From an uncultured Prevotellaceae bacterium (GTDB lineage Bacteria > Bacteroidota > Bacteroidia > Bacteroidales > Bacteroidaceae), in assembly GCA_900315095.1 (NCBI GenBank), contig OMXS01000020.1, positions 1 through 54,500 on the forward strand: a stretch of DNA of 54,500 nucleotides. The letters run 5' to 3'. The notes beneath the pieces are model-generated. The model had not been told where the DNA came from. It searched no databases and saw nothing but the letters and a program-made list of their open reading frames with translations. Positions within the stretch are counted from its first letter, which is position 1. Each line of letters starts with the position of its first letter. The translations under genes were made by a program, and so were the position numbers. Shown in pieces: positions 25,092-34,477 of this stretch.

Positions 25092-25820
25092 TTATGTTCC
25101 CAATAGAATCATCACGCCGCTGATTCCGATATATGCGTAAACCACATAACGGAAAATGCGCGAGGGAATGCGGTTGAAGACAAAGGCTCCGATCAGAGTG
25201 CCCGCAACCACTCCAATCAAACCATAGAAATAATCGTGTATAACAGTTGATGTGAGGAATCCGTTTTGCGCCCTTACAACAGTCATCATGGCGTTTCCAA
25301 GCACGAAATACACTTGTGTCATAGCCATGTAGTGCTGCTTGTCTTTCTCGGAAGAGATGAAATAAAGCACGGCAGGCGGTCCTTGCATGCCGAAGAATCC
25401 ACCCATAAGTCCGCTCAATATGCCCGTTCCCACCTGTGCTTTGGGCGAAGGCTTCAGCGTGATGTGCTTGCTGATGAAGGCAAAATAGATGCTCGTAAGT
25501 ATGAGTACAACGCCCAGAATCTGCCTTAGCAGCACGTCTTCAATCCTTTTCAGGAAGAAGATGCATATAGACGACACAATAATAAACGTGATGAGCATCG
25601 GCAGAAGGCGCTTCCATACCACGAGTTTGCGCAGTCGCAGGGCGATAGTGAGTGAGGTGGTGAGTGCAAGCATGCCCGAGAGCGTTACCGCTTCGCCGTA
25701 GGAAGGCACGAGATGTATCAGCATCGACATGATGAAAATGCCGAAGCCGAAGCCCGTTGTGCGCTGGATGAAACTCGCTCCGATGCACAGGAGTATAAGG
25801 TAGATTGTCGTGATGTCCAC
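25092..25820 (-). CDS. TauE/SafE-family membrane exporter
   Basis: Product of 242 aa with about eight hydrophobic segments. The N-terminal LLCIGASFIQRTTGFGFGIF and the mid-protein GILSGLMGGFFGMQGPP are the two repeated signatures of the TauE/SafE (DUF81) family, which exports sulfite, sulfoacetate or related anions. Start codon is GTG at 25820. Separate -7 boxes for this gene and for the divergent methyltransferase lie in the 91-base gap. Confidence 0.87.
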   Translation of the reverse strand: MDITTIYLILLCIGASFIQRTTGFGFGIFIMSMLIHLVPSYGEAVTLSGMLALTTSLTIALRLRKLVVWKRLLPMLITFIIVSSICIFFLKRIEDVLLRQILGVVLILTSIYFAFISKHITLKPSPKAQVGTGILSGLMGGFFGMQGPPAVLYFISSEKDKQHYMAMTQVYFVLGNAMMTVVRAQNGFLTSTVIHDYFYGLIGVVAGTLIGAFVFNRIPSRIFRYVVYAYIGISGVMILLGT

Positions 25821-25852
25821 TCCCTGTATGCTTAAAATGATTTTTTCGGCTG

Positions 25853-25860
25853 CAAAGTTA
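25853..25860 (-). promoter_or_regulatory. -7 box of the TauE/SafE gene
   Basis: TAACTTTG on the minus strand, 32 bases before the GTG start. Confidence 0.6.
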
Positions 25861-25894
25861 CTACTTTTTTTGATGAAAAGTCAAGAGAATGTTG

Positions 25895-25902
25895 TATCTT
25901 TG
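25895..25902 (+). promoter_or_regulatory. -7 box of methyltransferase copy 3
   Basis: TATCTTTG ends 9 bases before the ATG at 25912. It excludes the longer frame that is open from 25810 and implies an almost leaderless mRNA. Confidence 0.65.
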
Positions 25903-25911
25903 CACACATAT

Positions 25912-26691
25912 ATGGAAGAGAACATCATTACAAGTGCGCAGAATCCTAAGATAAAACGCCTTCAACTGTTACAGCAGAAGTCATCAGAACGCCGCAAAAG
26001 CGGACTTTTCGTGGTGGAGGGTCGCCGCGAACTACAGCATTGCATTAATGCAGGGTTCGAGGTGGATACCGCCTTTGTGTGCCTCGATTTGCTGGAGGAA
26101 GGATATGAGGCGCCTGCAAAGAAGGTGTTCGAGGTGTCGCGTGACATCTACGAGAAGATTGCCTATCGCGGAAGTACCGAGGGAATCGTTGCCGAAGTGG
26201 TTGCACGCCAGCGCACCCTTGATGATCTCTCGCTTGGCGAAAGCCCGCTTGTCGTGGTTCTTGAGAGTGTCGAGAAACCGGGCAACCTGGGTGCTGTGCT
26301 ACGTAGTGCCGATGCTGCAGGTGCCGATGCCGTCATAGTTTGCGACCCGCTGACCGACCTTTATAACCCTAATCTCATACGAAGCAGTATAGGTGCGATA
26401 TTTACCGTGCCTTGCGTGGCATGCTCCTCCGACGAGTGCATCGCCTTCCTCAAGCAACGAGGCATAAGCATCCTCACCGCCCAGCTTCAAGACTCCAGTC
26501 TCTATTACGACATCGACATGCGTCGCCCCACCGCAATAGTCATGGGAACCGAATCCACAGGCCTCACCAACCAATGGCGCCAGGCCGCCGATGCCCATAT
26601 CCGCATCCCCATGCTCGGCCGTCTCGACTCCCTCAATGTCTCCGTCAGCGCCGCCATCCTCCTCTTCGAGGCTGTAAGGCAGAGGCAATAG
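25912..26691 (+). CDS. SpoU/TrmH-family RNA 2'-O-methyltransferase (copy 3)
   Basis: Product of 259 aa starting MEENIITSAQNPKIKRLQLL, the usual start of RlmB-like SpoU proteins. FVVEGRREL marks the substrate-binding domain; the SPOUT core has LESVEKPGNLGAVLRSADAA, IVMGTESTGL and RLDSLNVSVSAAILLFE. Probably rRNA ribose methylation, target unknown. The 3' part is GC-richer than its neighbours. The start is set by the promoter at 25895-25902. Confidence 0.87.
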   Translation: MEENIITSAQNPKIKRLQLLQQKSSERRKSGLFVVEGRRELQHCINAGFEVDTAFVCLDLLEEGYEAPAKKVFEVSRDIYEKIAYRGSTEGIVAEVVARQRTLDDLSLGESPLVVVLESVEKPGNLGAVLRSADAAGADAVIVCDPLTDLYNPNLIRSSIGAIFTVPCVACSSDECIAFLKQRGISILTAQLQDSSLYYDIDMRRPTAIVMGTESTGLTNQWRQAADAHIRIPMLGRLDSLNVSVSAAILLFEAVRQRQ

Positions 26692-26791
26692 TTGGCTGTT
26701 AACATCATTATAAAGCAGAATGCATGATGTTTTCGATGAGTAATTTATATCTATTCATTATATTATATTATTAATGAAAACGTATAAATGT

Positions 26792-26822
26792 TTTGCTCTT
26801 TATGAAAAATAATGTACTTTTG
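26792..26822 (+). promoter_or_regulatory. Distal promoter of metY (TTTG-N19-TACTTTTG)
   Basis: TTTG at 26792-26795 and TACTTTTG at 26815-26822, exactly 19 bases apart; gives a leader of about 205 bases. Confidence 0.7.
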
Positions 26823-26827
26823 CAGAC

Positions 26828-27033
26828 GTGTTTTTGATGAAGGAACACGCCTTTTGGGGTTGTTTATGCCGTTGAAAATGGGTGAAAAACGGCAATATAC
26901 CATGAATTAGGTATGCGAATGACATCAATTAGGGATTTCGGCAACCGGCATTTCGCTGTAACTTTGCACCCAGAAAGTTAAGCATCGATTGTTTGACGGA
27001 AACAAAATGTCGGATTTAAAAACTTTTAGAATT
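26828..27033 (+). promoter_or_regulatory. Long structured leader of metY, candidate cis-regulatory RNA
   Basis: Three hairpins follow each other: CGTGTT/AACACG (26827-26832, 26844-26849), TGCCGTT/AACGGCA (26867-26873, 26888-26894) and ATACC/GGTAT (26897-26901, 26910-26914). A second -7 box, TAACTTTG, lies at 26959-26966 and would produce a short leader without them. I could not match the sequence to SAM-I or SAM-II riboswitch cores. The regulatory role is inferred from length and structure upstream of a methionine gene. Confidence 0.4.
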
Positions 27034-28317
27034 ATGAGTAACAAGAAACTTCATTTCGAGACACTACAACTTCACGTGGGGCAAGAGCAGCCCGATCCAG
27101 CAACTGATGCACGTGCGGTGCCTATTTACCAGACCACTTCTTATGTGTTCCGCAACTCACAGCATGCGGCAGACCGCTTCGGTCTTCGTGATGCAGGTAA
27201 TATCTACGGACGACTGACAAATTCTACACAGGGCGTGTTTGAGGACCGTGTGGCTGCCCTCGAGGGTGGTGTGGCCGGCCTTGCAGTTGCCTCTGGTGCA
27301 GCTGCCATTACCTATGCCCTGCAGAACATCGCGCAGAACGGCGACCATATCGTGGCTGCTGACAACCTCTACGGCGGTTCGTTCAATCTGATAACCCATA
27401 CGCTTGCCACACAAGGCATCACAAACACTATCGTTAACGTTAACGACCTTGAGGCTCTTGAGGCAGCAATACAGCCGAACACAAAGGTGATATATGCTGA
27501 GACTTTCGGCAACCCTAACAGCGACGTTACTGATATAGAAGGAATTGCAGCCGTAGCACACAAGCATAACATACCTTTTATTATAGACAACACATTTGGA
27601 ACTCCATATCTCATTCGTCCTATCGAACATGGTGCTGATATTGTTGTTCACTCGGCAACGAAGTTCATCGGCGGCCACGGCAGTTCTCTCGGCGGCGTGA
27701 TAGTTGACGGAGGAACGTTCGACTGGAAGGCTAATGCCGACAAGTATCCAACGTTGGCAAAGCCAGACCCTTCATATCATGGCGCAGTTTTTGCCGATGT
27801 GGCTGGCGCAGCAGCATTCGTGACTCGCATCCGTGCCGTCATCCTTCGTGACACAGGTGCTACAATATCTCCTTTCAACGCCTTCATCCTCTTGCAAGGT
27901 CTTGAGACTTTGAGCCTTAGAGTGGAGCGTCATGTTGAGAATGCACTTAAAGTAGTGGATTTCCTTAGCAAGCATCCGAAGGTGGCAAAGGTTAACCATC
28001 CCTCTCTTCCAGATCATCCTGACCATGAACTCTACAAGAAGTACTTCCCCAAAGGTGGCGGCAGCATCTTCACCTTCGAGATAAAGGGCGGCGAGAAAGA
28101 GGCCTGGCAGTTCATCGACTCTCTCGAGATCTTCTCTCTGCTGGCAAATGTGGCCGACGTGAAGAGTCTTGTGATTCATCCATACACCACAACTCACTCG
28201 CAGATGTCGCCAGAGGAACTGGCTCAGCAGCACATCACTCCCGCAACGGTACGTCTGAGCATCGGTACAGAACATATCGACGACATTATCGACGACATCA
28301 GCCAGGCGTTAGGGTAG
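27034..28317 (+). CDS. metY: O-acetylhomoserine aminocarboxypropyltransferase (sulfhydrylase)
   Basis: Product of 427 aa, a PLP enzyme of the Cys/Met family that makes homocysteine from O-acetylhomoserine and sulfide. Signatures are [20 protein letters not shown] at the start, [10 protein letters not shown], and the PLP lysine in [19 protein letters not shown]. Length near 425 aa favours MetY over cystathionine synthase (~385 aa). ATG 27034 ([11 protein letters not shown]) fits homologs better than the ATG at 27007 or 26989. cysK follows 50 bases later, making a sulfide-assimilation pair. Confidence 0.92.
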   Translation: MSNKKLHFETLQLHVGQEQPDPATDARAVPIYQTTSYVFRNSQHAADRFGLRDAGNIYGRLTNSTQGVFEDRVAALEGGVAGLAVASGAAAITYALQNIAQNGDHIVAADNLYGGSFNLITHTLATQGITNTIVNVNDLEALEAAIQPNTKVIYAETFGNPNSDVTDIEGIAAVAHKHNIPFIIDNTFGTPYLIRPIEHGADIVVHSATKFIGGHGSSLGGVIVDGGTFDWKANADKYPTLAKPDPSYHGAVFADVAGAAAFVTRIRAVILRDTGATISPFNAFILLQGLETLSLRVERHVENALKVVDFLSKHPKVAKVNHPSLPDHPDHELYKKYFPKGGGSIFTFEIKGGEKEAWQFIDSLEIFSLLANVADVKSLVIHPYTTTHSQMSPEELAQQHITPATVRLSIGTEHIDDIIDDISQALG

Positions 28318-28367
28318 AGGAGAGAGATTATTAATAAATAATGTAATATTGATAAAGAATTAGGGTT

Positions 28368-29315
28368 ATGACAAAAATAGCAAAGAAGTTGACCGAACTC
28401 ATCGGCAACACACCATTACTTGAACTGGGTAAGTTTTCAGAGTCAAAAGGACTGAGTACGCCGATTATCGCTAAAGTGGAGTTCTTTAATCCAGGCGGTA
28501 GCGTGAAAGACCGCATAGCATTCGCCATGATAGAGGATGCTGAGAAGAAAGGAATACTGAAGCCAGGCGCCACCATTATCGAGCCGACAAGCGGAAACAC
28601 AGGCGTAGGCCTCGCCCTCGTTTCTGCCGTGAAGGGCTACCACCTCATTCTCACTATGCCCGAGACGATGAGCATTGAGCGTCGCAATCTTGTGAAGGCA
28701 TATGGCGCCGAGGTGCGTCTGACCAGCGGAAAGGACGGAATGGCAGGTGCCATCAAGGCAGCTGAGCAGTTGCGCGACTCCATCCCTGGCAGCGTTATAC
28801 TCCAGCAGTTCGAGAACCCCGCCAATCCTCAGCGCCATTATGACACAACAGGTGTTGAGCTTTGGGAACAGACAGAAGGCAAGATTGACATCTTCGTTGC
28901 CGGCGTGGGTACAGGTGGAACCGTATCGGGTATCGGCAAGCGCCTGAAGGAGAAGAATCCTAACGTGAAGATCATCGCCGTAGAGCCAAAGTCTTCAGCC
29001 GTGCTGAACGGTCAGCCCAGCGGTCCTCATAAGATACAGGGCATCGGAGCGGGCTTCATCCCGAAGACCTATGACTCTAATGTGATTGACGAGGTGCTCG
29101 ATATTGATAACGACGACGCTATCCGCACAGGCCGCGAACTGGCACAGCAGGAAGGACTGCTCGTTGGAATCTCCTCTGGTGCGGCAGCATTTGGAGCGCT
29201 TCAGGTGGCGAAACGTCCTGAGAATGCTGGCAAGACGATAGTTGCTCTGCTTCCTGATACCGGCGAGCGCTATCTCTCTACAGTACTCTATGCTTTCGAG
29301 GAATATCCACTATAA
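28368..29315 (+). CDS. cysK: Cysteine synthase A (O-acetylserine sulfhydrylase)
   Basis: Product of 315 aa that forms cysteine from O-acetylserine and sulfide with PLP. The PLP lysine is in [14 protein letters not shown], the substrate loop is [13 protein letters not shown], and [11 protein letters not shown] binds the cofactor phosphate. Standard length. Placed 50 bases after metY on the same strand, so both sulfide-fixing steps are likely co-expressed. Confidence 0.95.
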   Translation: MTKIAKKLTELIGNTPLLELGKFSESKGLSTPIIAKVEFFNPGGSVKDRIAFAMIEDAEKKGILKPGATIIEPTSGNTGVGLALVSAVKGYHLILTMPETMSIERRNLVKAYGAEVRLTSGKDGMAGAIKAAEQLRDSIPGSVILQQFENPANPQRHYDTTGVELWEQTEGKIDIFVAGVGTGGTVSGIGKRLKEKNPNVKIIAVEPKSSAVLNGQPSGPHKIQGIGAGFIPKTYDSNVIDEVLDIDNDDAIRTGRELAQQEGLLVGISSGAAAFGALQVAKRPENAGKTIVALLPDTGERYLSTVLYAFEEYPL

Positions 29316-29344
29316 AAAAAAAGAACTGTTAATTATAGATTCCA

Positions 29345-29989
29345 TTGATTAGATTTATCCTAGCTGACAGGCAGGAAATAACATCTTTTGCCATAAAGCA
29401 TCTGCTGGAGTCCCTGGGACATCATAATATCCGACATGCGGCTGACAAAGCCGAAGTGATGGAACAACTCAGGGAACATGAACAGAGTGTGGTCGTGATT
29501 GACTACACCCTGTTCGACATTTCTGACGCCTCCAACCTCATCATCATCTCGCAGAGGTTCCCCGAGGCCCATTGGGTGTTGTTCAGCGATGACCTTACGG
29601 AGTCGTTCCTGCGCGAGATTGTTTTCCAAAGCCATTCTGTCAGCGTGGTGTTCAAGGATGCGCCCCTGCATGAGATACGCGACGCGTTGCGCTATGCTGC
29701 CGACGGTCGCCGTTATCTCAGCCCTCGTGTGAGCGAGATATTGCTCTCAAGCAAGGGTGGGGAAGAACAACAGCACTCTCCGCTCACGGCAACCGAGAAG
29801 GAGATAGTGGCTGCCATCGCGGAGGGAAAGACTACGCGAGAGATTGCAGACGAGCGTTTCCTGAGTACCCATACCGTAAACACCCATCGCAAGAACATCT
29901 TCCGGAAACTGGGTGTGAATACTGCTATCGAGGCAATCCGTGTGGCGCGGCGTGCCGGATGGATATCAGAATCTGACTATAACATTTGA
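29345..29989 (+). CDS. NarL/FixJ-type response regulator
   Basis: Product of 214 aa. The receiver domain (1-120) has the phosphorylatable Asp53 in VVVIDYTLFD and Lys104 in VVFKDAP; the usual acidic pair is reduced to one residue (ADR at 7-9). The LuxR helix-turn-helix is at about 146-210 (LTATEKEIVAAIAEGKTTRE, then THTVNTHRKNIFRKLGV). It should be a DNA-binding regulator. No sensor kinase is adjacent. The start appears to be TTG at 29345; no nearby ATG would keep the receiver complete. A 22 bp repeat array begins just after the stop. Confidence 0.85.
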   Translation: MIRFILADRQEITSFAIKHLLESLGHHNIRHAADKAEVMEQLREHEQSVVVIDYTLFDISDASNLIIISQRFPEAHWVLFSDDLTESFLREIVFQSHSVSVVFKDAPLHEIRDALRYAADGRRYLSPRVSEILLSSKGGEEQQHSPLTATEKEIVAAIAEGKTTREIADERFLSTHTVNTHRKNIFRKLGVNTAIEAIRVARRAGWISESDYNI

Positions 29990-29994
29990 TTTCT

Positions 29995-30097
29995 GTTTGT
30001 TACAGGCGGTTTGTAATCTTGTTACAAGCCGTCTGTAATCTTGTTACAAGCCGTTTGTAACAACCTCACAAGACACTTGTGACACCTTCACATGTAT
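29995..30097 (+). repeat. 22 bp period array with CTTGTTACAAG palindromes
   Basis: GTTTGTAATCTTGTTACAAG plus CC and variants start at 30009, 30031 and 30053, with partial copies at 29995 and 30075. Each full unit contains the palindrome CTTGTTACAAG and a TAA. The array starts within six bases of the stop of the response regulator and ends about 70 bases upstream of the sigma-54-like groES promoter. Confidence 0.85.
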
Positions 30098-30166
30098 ATT
30101 CCTTGCCTCTCGATAACGACTGACAAATTTTCAGTATTGGCGTGTCACAAGGTGTCATTTGACATT

Positions 30167-30183
30167 TTGGCACGCTTTTCGCA
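30167..30183 (+). promoter_or_regulatory. Sigma-54-like promoter of groES-groEL
   Basis: TTGGCACG-CTTT-TCGCA matches the sigma-54 consensus TTGGCACG-N4-TTGCA with one mismatch and the diagnostic GG-N10-GC spacing (GG at 30169-30170, GC at 30181-30182). Just upstream TGTCA/TGACA words form palindromes (GTGTCAC, TGTCATTTGACA at 30134-30164). Transcription would start near 30194, 30 bases before groES. Confidence 0.55.
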
Positions 30184-30225
30184 TTCATGAGGGCAGAGAT
30201 TATTAAACACTTAAAATATTTTATT

Positions 30226-30495
30226 ATGAATATCAAACCATTAGCAGACAGAGTTCTGGTTCTCCCGGCAGCAGCTGAGGAGAAAATTGGCGGTATCATT
30301 ATTCCTGATACTGCAAAGGAGAAACCATTGCACGGCACTATCGTGGCAGCAGGCAACGGTACAAAAGACGAGGAAATGATTCTTAAGGAGGGCGACGAAG
30401 TGCTCTACGGCAAGTATAGCGGCACCGAGCTGGAGTATGAGGGAACAAAGTATCTCATTATGCGCCAGAGCGACGTTCTCGCCATCATTGGCTAA
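30226..30495 (+). CDS. groES: Co-chaperonin GroES
   Basis: Product of 89 aa, the heptameric lid of the GroEL folding chamber. [20 protein letters not shown] is the family start, the mobile loop is [16 protein letters not shown], and it ends with [13 protein letters not shown]. Start ATG 30226; the in-frame ATG at 30187 lies upstream of the expected transcription start. groEL follows 81 bases later, the gap being filled by an octamer repeat. Confidence 0.96.
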   Translation: MNIKPLADRVLVLPAAAEEKIGGIIIPDTAKEKPLHGTIVAAGNGTKDEEMILKEGDEVLYGKYSGTELEYEGTKYLIMRQSDVLAIIG

Positions 30496-30501
30496 ATAAT
30501 A

Positions 30502-30549
30502 TAATGTCGGTATAACGGTATAACGTAATAACGGTATGCCGAAATAACA
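30502..30549 (+). repeat. Octamer array after the groES stop codon
   Basis: Six 8 bp units: TAATGTCG, GTATAACG, GTATAACG, TAATAACG, GTATGCCG, AAATAACA. It starts six bases after the stop, and five of the six units contain TAA. Eight is coprime with three, so stops occur in all frames. Confidence 0.85.
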
Positions 30550-30570
30550 AAAAACGAATTCTAAAATTAA

Positions 30571-32208
<1,638 letters not shown>

Positions 32209-32278
32209 TTCGCTAGTCGTTAACTAGTTACAAATTGACATTTAAAGGTCGATTTTGTAAAGTATACTTATCAAAATG

Positions 32279-32312
32279 GAGGTTAATCGCTCGTGATTGA
32301 CCTCTTTTTTAT
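32279..32312 (+). terminator. Terminator of groES-groEL
   Basis: GAGGTTAATC (32279-32288) pairs with GATTGACCTC (32295-32304), one G-U, loop of six, then a T run. Confidence 0.88.
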
Positions 32313-32352
32313 TTTTTTAAGACAGAAAATGATTAAATAATACCAATAAAAT

Positions 32353-32383
32353 TTTGGCATTTGTTATTAAAGTTCTAATTTTG
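32353..32383 (+). promoter_or_regulatory. Promoter with no gene behind it (TTTG-N19-TAATTTTG)
   Basis: TTTG at 32353-32356 and TAATTTTG at 32376-32383 have exactly 19 bases between. The next start codon is 240 bases away and has its own -7 box, so this promoter appears to serve a short transcript. Confidence 0.7.
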
Positions 32384-32388
32384 CAGCG

Positions 32389-32511
32389 CAAACAATAAAA
32401 TTGTATCGGACATAGTCCATGCAAGGATATTTTTTTGATTTGTTTTAGTAGATTAGTTTTTAAGTAGTTTGTTTTTTGAAAATCGGGTGTCGTGAGGCAA
32501 CCGATTTTTTT
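32389..32511 (+). ncRNA. Candidate small RNA of about 120 bases
   Basis: Bounded by the perfect promoter at 32353-32383 and an intrinsic terminator (AAAATCGG 32479-32486, CCGATTTT 32501-32508, then T's). Neither strand holds a plausible reading frame with an ATG. I do not recognise it as 6S, tmRNA or RNase P. The last 23 bases of the terminator region are repeated at 32549-32571 (CAACTGATTTTTTGTGCCCT), perhaps a second, decayed terminator. Confidence 0.5.
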
Positions 32512-32596
32512 GTGCCCTTATCAAGGGGTCAAAAGAATCAAATAGTAGCAACTGATTTTTTGTGCCCTTATATTTCCTGTTATGGATTTTTTTTTC

Positions 32597-32604
32597 TACT
32601 TTTG
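32597..32604 (+). promoter_or_regulatory. -7 box of the small membrane protein gene
   Basis: TACTTTTG, 18 bases before the ATG at 32623; it excludes the longer frame open from 32476. Confidence 0.6.
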
Positions 32605-32622
32605 CAAGAAAATAGGAACGAT

Positions 32623-32895
32623 ATGGATATAAAGGATTACAGAATAAGCCCGTGGCAATGGGTTGCGTTCATTATAGTAGCGGCAGGACTCAGAATCCTT
32701 ACGGGTTCTTTCTGGATGGCGCTGGGTATTTTCATGCTTCTTTTGCTTGTAGATTTCTTCATCGTACAATGGGACAAGAAACGCCGTGAGGAGTACGAGA
32801 GCATCTTCACCCAATACGACCGCAAGAAGAAGGAAGAGAGTGAGCAGGAGAGTGTGGAAGAGAACGAGAACGACGACCAGCAAGGAAAAGAATAA
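32623..32895 (+). CDS. Small membrane protein with charged tail, unknown function
   Basis: Product of 90 aa: two hydrophobic helices (about 12-48: WVAFIIVAAGLRILTG and LGIFMLLLLVDFFIV) followed by a highly charged, probably coiled-coil tail rich in Lys and Glu (RRKEEYES to QQGKE). No family recognised. It lies 12 bases before the AmgK-RapZ gene and is probably co-transcribed with it. Confidence 0.75.
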   Translation: MDIKDYRISPWQWVAFIIVAAGLRILTGSFWMALGIFMLLLLVDFFIVQWDKKRREEYESIFTQYDRKKKEESEQESVEENENDDQQGKE

Positions 32896-32907
32896 CCGGA
32901 AACTGTT

Positions 32908-34440
32908 ATGGAGTCACTCTTAAAACTATTCCAGCAGTATTGTGGAGAATCACCTGCCACAACGGAGAAACTGGCTGGCGCAGGCAGCAACAGACAGTAT
33001 TACCGCTTTACCGACAGCAAGGGTAGGGCAATAATAGGAGTGCTGGGCACAAGTAGCGACGAGAACCACGCCTTCGTTTATCTGGCACGCCACTTCACCC
33101 ATCGCCAGTTGCCTGTTCCCAAGGTGCTTGCCGTCTCCGACGACGAGATGTGCTACCTTCAGGAAGACCTGGGCAACGTGTCGCTCTTCGATGCCCTTCG
33201 CGGAGGTCGCGAGGCAGGAGGCAGATATACCCAGAAGGAGAAGCAACTGCTCGTGGAAACCATCCGCCAGCTCCCCAACTTCCAGATTCGCGGAGCGCGA
33301 GGACTGGACTGGAGCAACTGCTATCCGCAGCCTGAGTTTGATGCCGACTCCGTGCTTTTCGACCTCAACTACTTCAAGTATTGCTTCCTGAAGCCTGTTG
33401 ATATCGATTTCCACGAACTGAAACTAGAGGCCAATTTCCGACTCTTCGCTAAGGACCTCACTTCGGAGCCTTGCGACAGCTTCCTCTATCGTGACTTCCA
33501 GGCGCGTAACGTGATGCTATGCGACGGGGCTCCATACTTCATCGATTTCCAAGGTGGCCGCAAGGGACCGTTCTATTACGACCTCGCCTCCTTCCTGTGG
33601 CAGGCTTCGGCCAAGTATTCTCATAAGCTGCGCAGAGAACTCGTCTATGAGTATTACAACAGTCTGCGCAACTATATGGAGGTGCCCGCGCCCCGTCATT
33701 TCGTAGCGCGTTTGTCTCTCTTCGTGCTGTTCCGCACCCTTCAGGTGCTTGGCGCATACGGTTTCCGCGGATATTTCGAGCGCAAGCAGCATTTCCTCGA
33801 CAGCATACCGCCGGCAATACAAAACCTGCGTGAACTGGTGGAACTCGACGTGTTCCCGTATCCATATATGATGGACCTCCTGCGCCGTCTTACCGAACTG
33901 CCTCAGTTTGCGCAAAAGGAAGAGCCTGTGGCAGAGCGTGCCGACGGTTATAAGACAACAGATAGCGACGTCTATAAGGCACACCCGCAGGACGGACCTG
34001 CCACCTTCTCTAAGTATGACGGCAAAGGCCCGCTTGTCGTACGCGTCTATAGTTTCTCCTACCGCAAGGGAATCCCCGAGGACGAGAGCGGAAATGGGGG
34101 AGGGTATGTGTTCGACTGCCGCAGCACCCACAACCCCGGGCGATATGAGCCGTACAAGAAACTCACAGGTCTCGACGAGCCTGTTATCCGTTTCCTTGAG
34201 GATGACGGCGAGATACTCACGTTCCTCGACCACATTTATAAACTTGCCGATGCCCATGTGGCGCGCTACATCCAGCGAGGGTTCACGTCGCTGATGTTCT
34301 CTTTCGGCTGCACGGGTGGCCAGCATCGCTCCGTCTATAGCGCGCAGCACCTGGCAGAGCATATCCACGAGAAGTTTGGCGTCGAGGTGCGCGTGTGCCA
34401 TCGCGAGCAGAATATCACCCAGACATTAGCGGCAAAATAA
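32908..34440 (+). CDS. Fusion of AmgK-like sugar kinase and RapZ C-terminal domain
   Basis: Product of 510 aa with two clear parts. Residues 1-335 form an aminoglycoside-phosphotransferase-type kinase like AmgK, which phosphorylates the anomeric carbon of MurNAc/GlcNAc; the catalytic loop is YRDFQARN (194-201, Asp196) and the metal Asp213 is in FIDFQGG. Residues 375-505 match the C-terminal domain of RapZ: YSFSYRKGIP, FDCRSTHNPGRYEPY and FGCTGGQHRSV (466-476). In E. coli that domain senses glucosamine 6-phosphate. The next gene encodes a MurU-like nucleotidyltransferase, so the pair probably makes UDP-MurNAc from recycled MurNAc. Confidence 0.8.
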   Translation: MESLLKLFQQYCGESPATTEKLAGAGSNRQYYRFTDSKGRAIIGVLGTSSDENHAFVYLARHFTHRQLPVPKVLAVSDDEMCYLQEDLGNVSLFDALRGGREAGGRYTQKEKQLLVETIRQLPNFQIRGARGLDWSNCYPQPEFDADSVLFDLNYFKYCFLKPVDIDFHELKLEANFRLFAKDLTSEPCDSFLYRDFQARNVMLCDGAPYFIDFQGGRKGPFYYDLASFLWQASAKYSHKLRRELVYEYYNSLRNYMEVPAPRHFVARLSLFVLFRTLQVLGAYGFRGYFERKQHFLDSIPPAIQNLRELVELDVFPYPYMMDLLRRLTELPQFAQKEEPVAERADGYKTTDSDVYKAHPQDGPATFSKYDGKGPLVVRVYSFSYRKGIPEDESGNGGGYVFDCRSTHNPGRYEPYKKLTGLDEPVIRFLEDDGEILTFLDHIYKLADAHVARYIQRGFTSLMFSFGCTGGQHRSVYSAQHLAEHIHEKFGVEVRVCHREQNITQTLAAK

Positions 34441-34464
34441 TTTTAATATTCCAATAATTCTTGT

Positions 34465-34472
34465 TACCTTTG
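34465..34472 (+). promoter_or_regulatory. -7 box of the MurU-like gene, leaderless
   Basis: TACCTTTG ends five bases before the ATG at 34478, so transcription should start at or next to the start codon. The GTG at 34472 overlaps the box and is rejected as a start. Confidence 0.65.
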
Positions 34473-34477
34473 TGCCC

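Noticed and set aside
26692-27033. SAM-I or SAM-II riboswitch before metY
   Set aside because: Conserved core bases were not found; listed only as an unknown structured leader.
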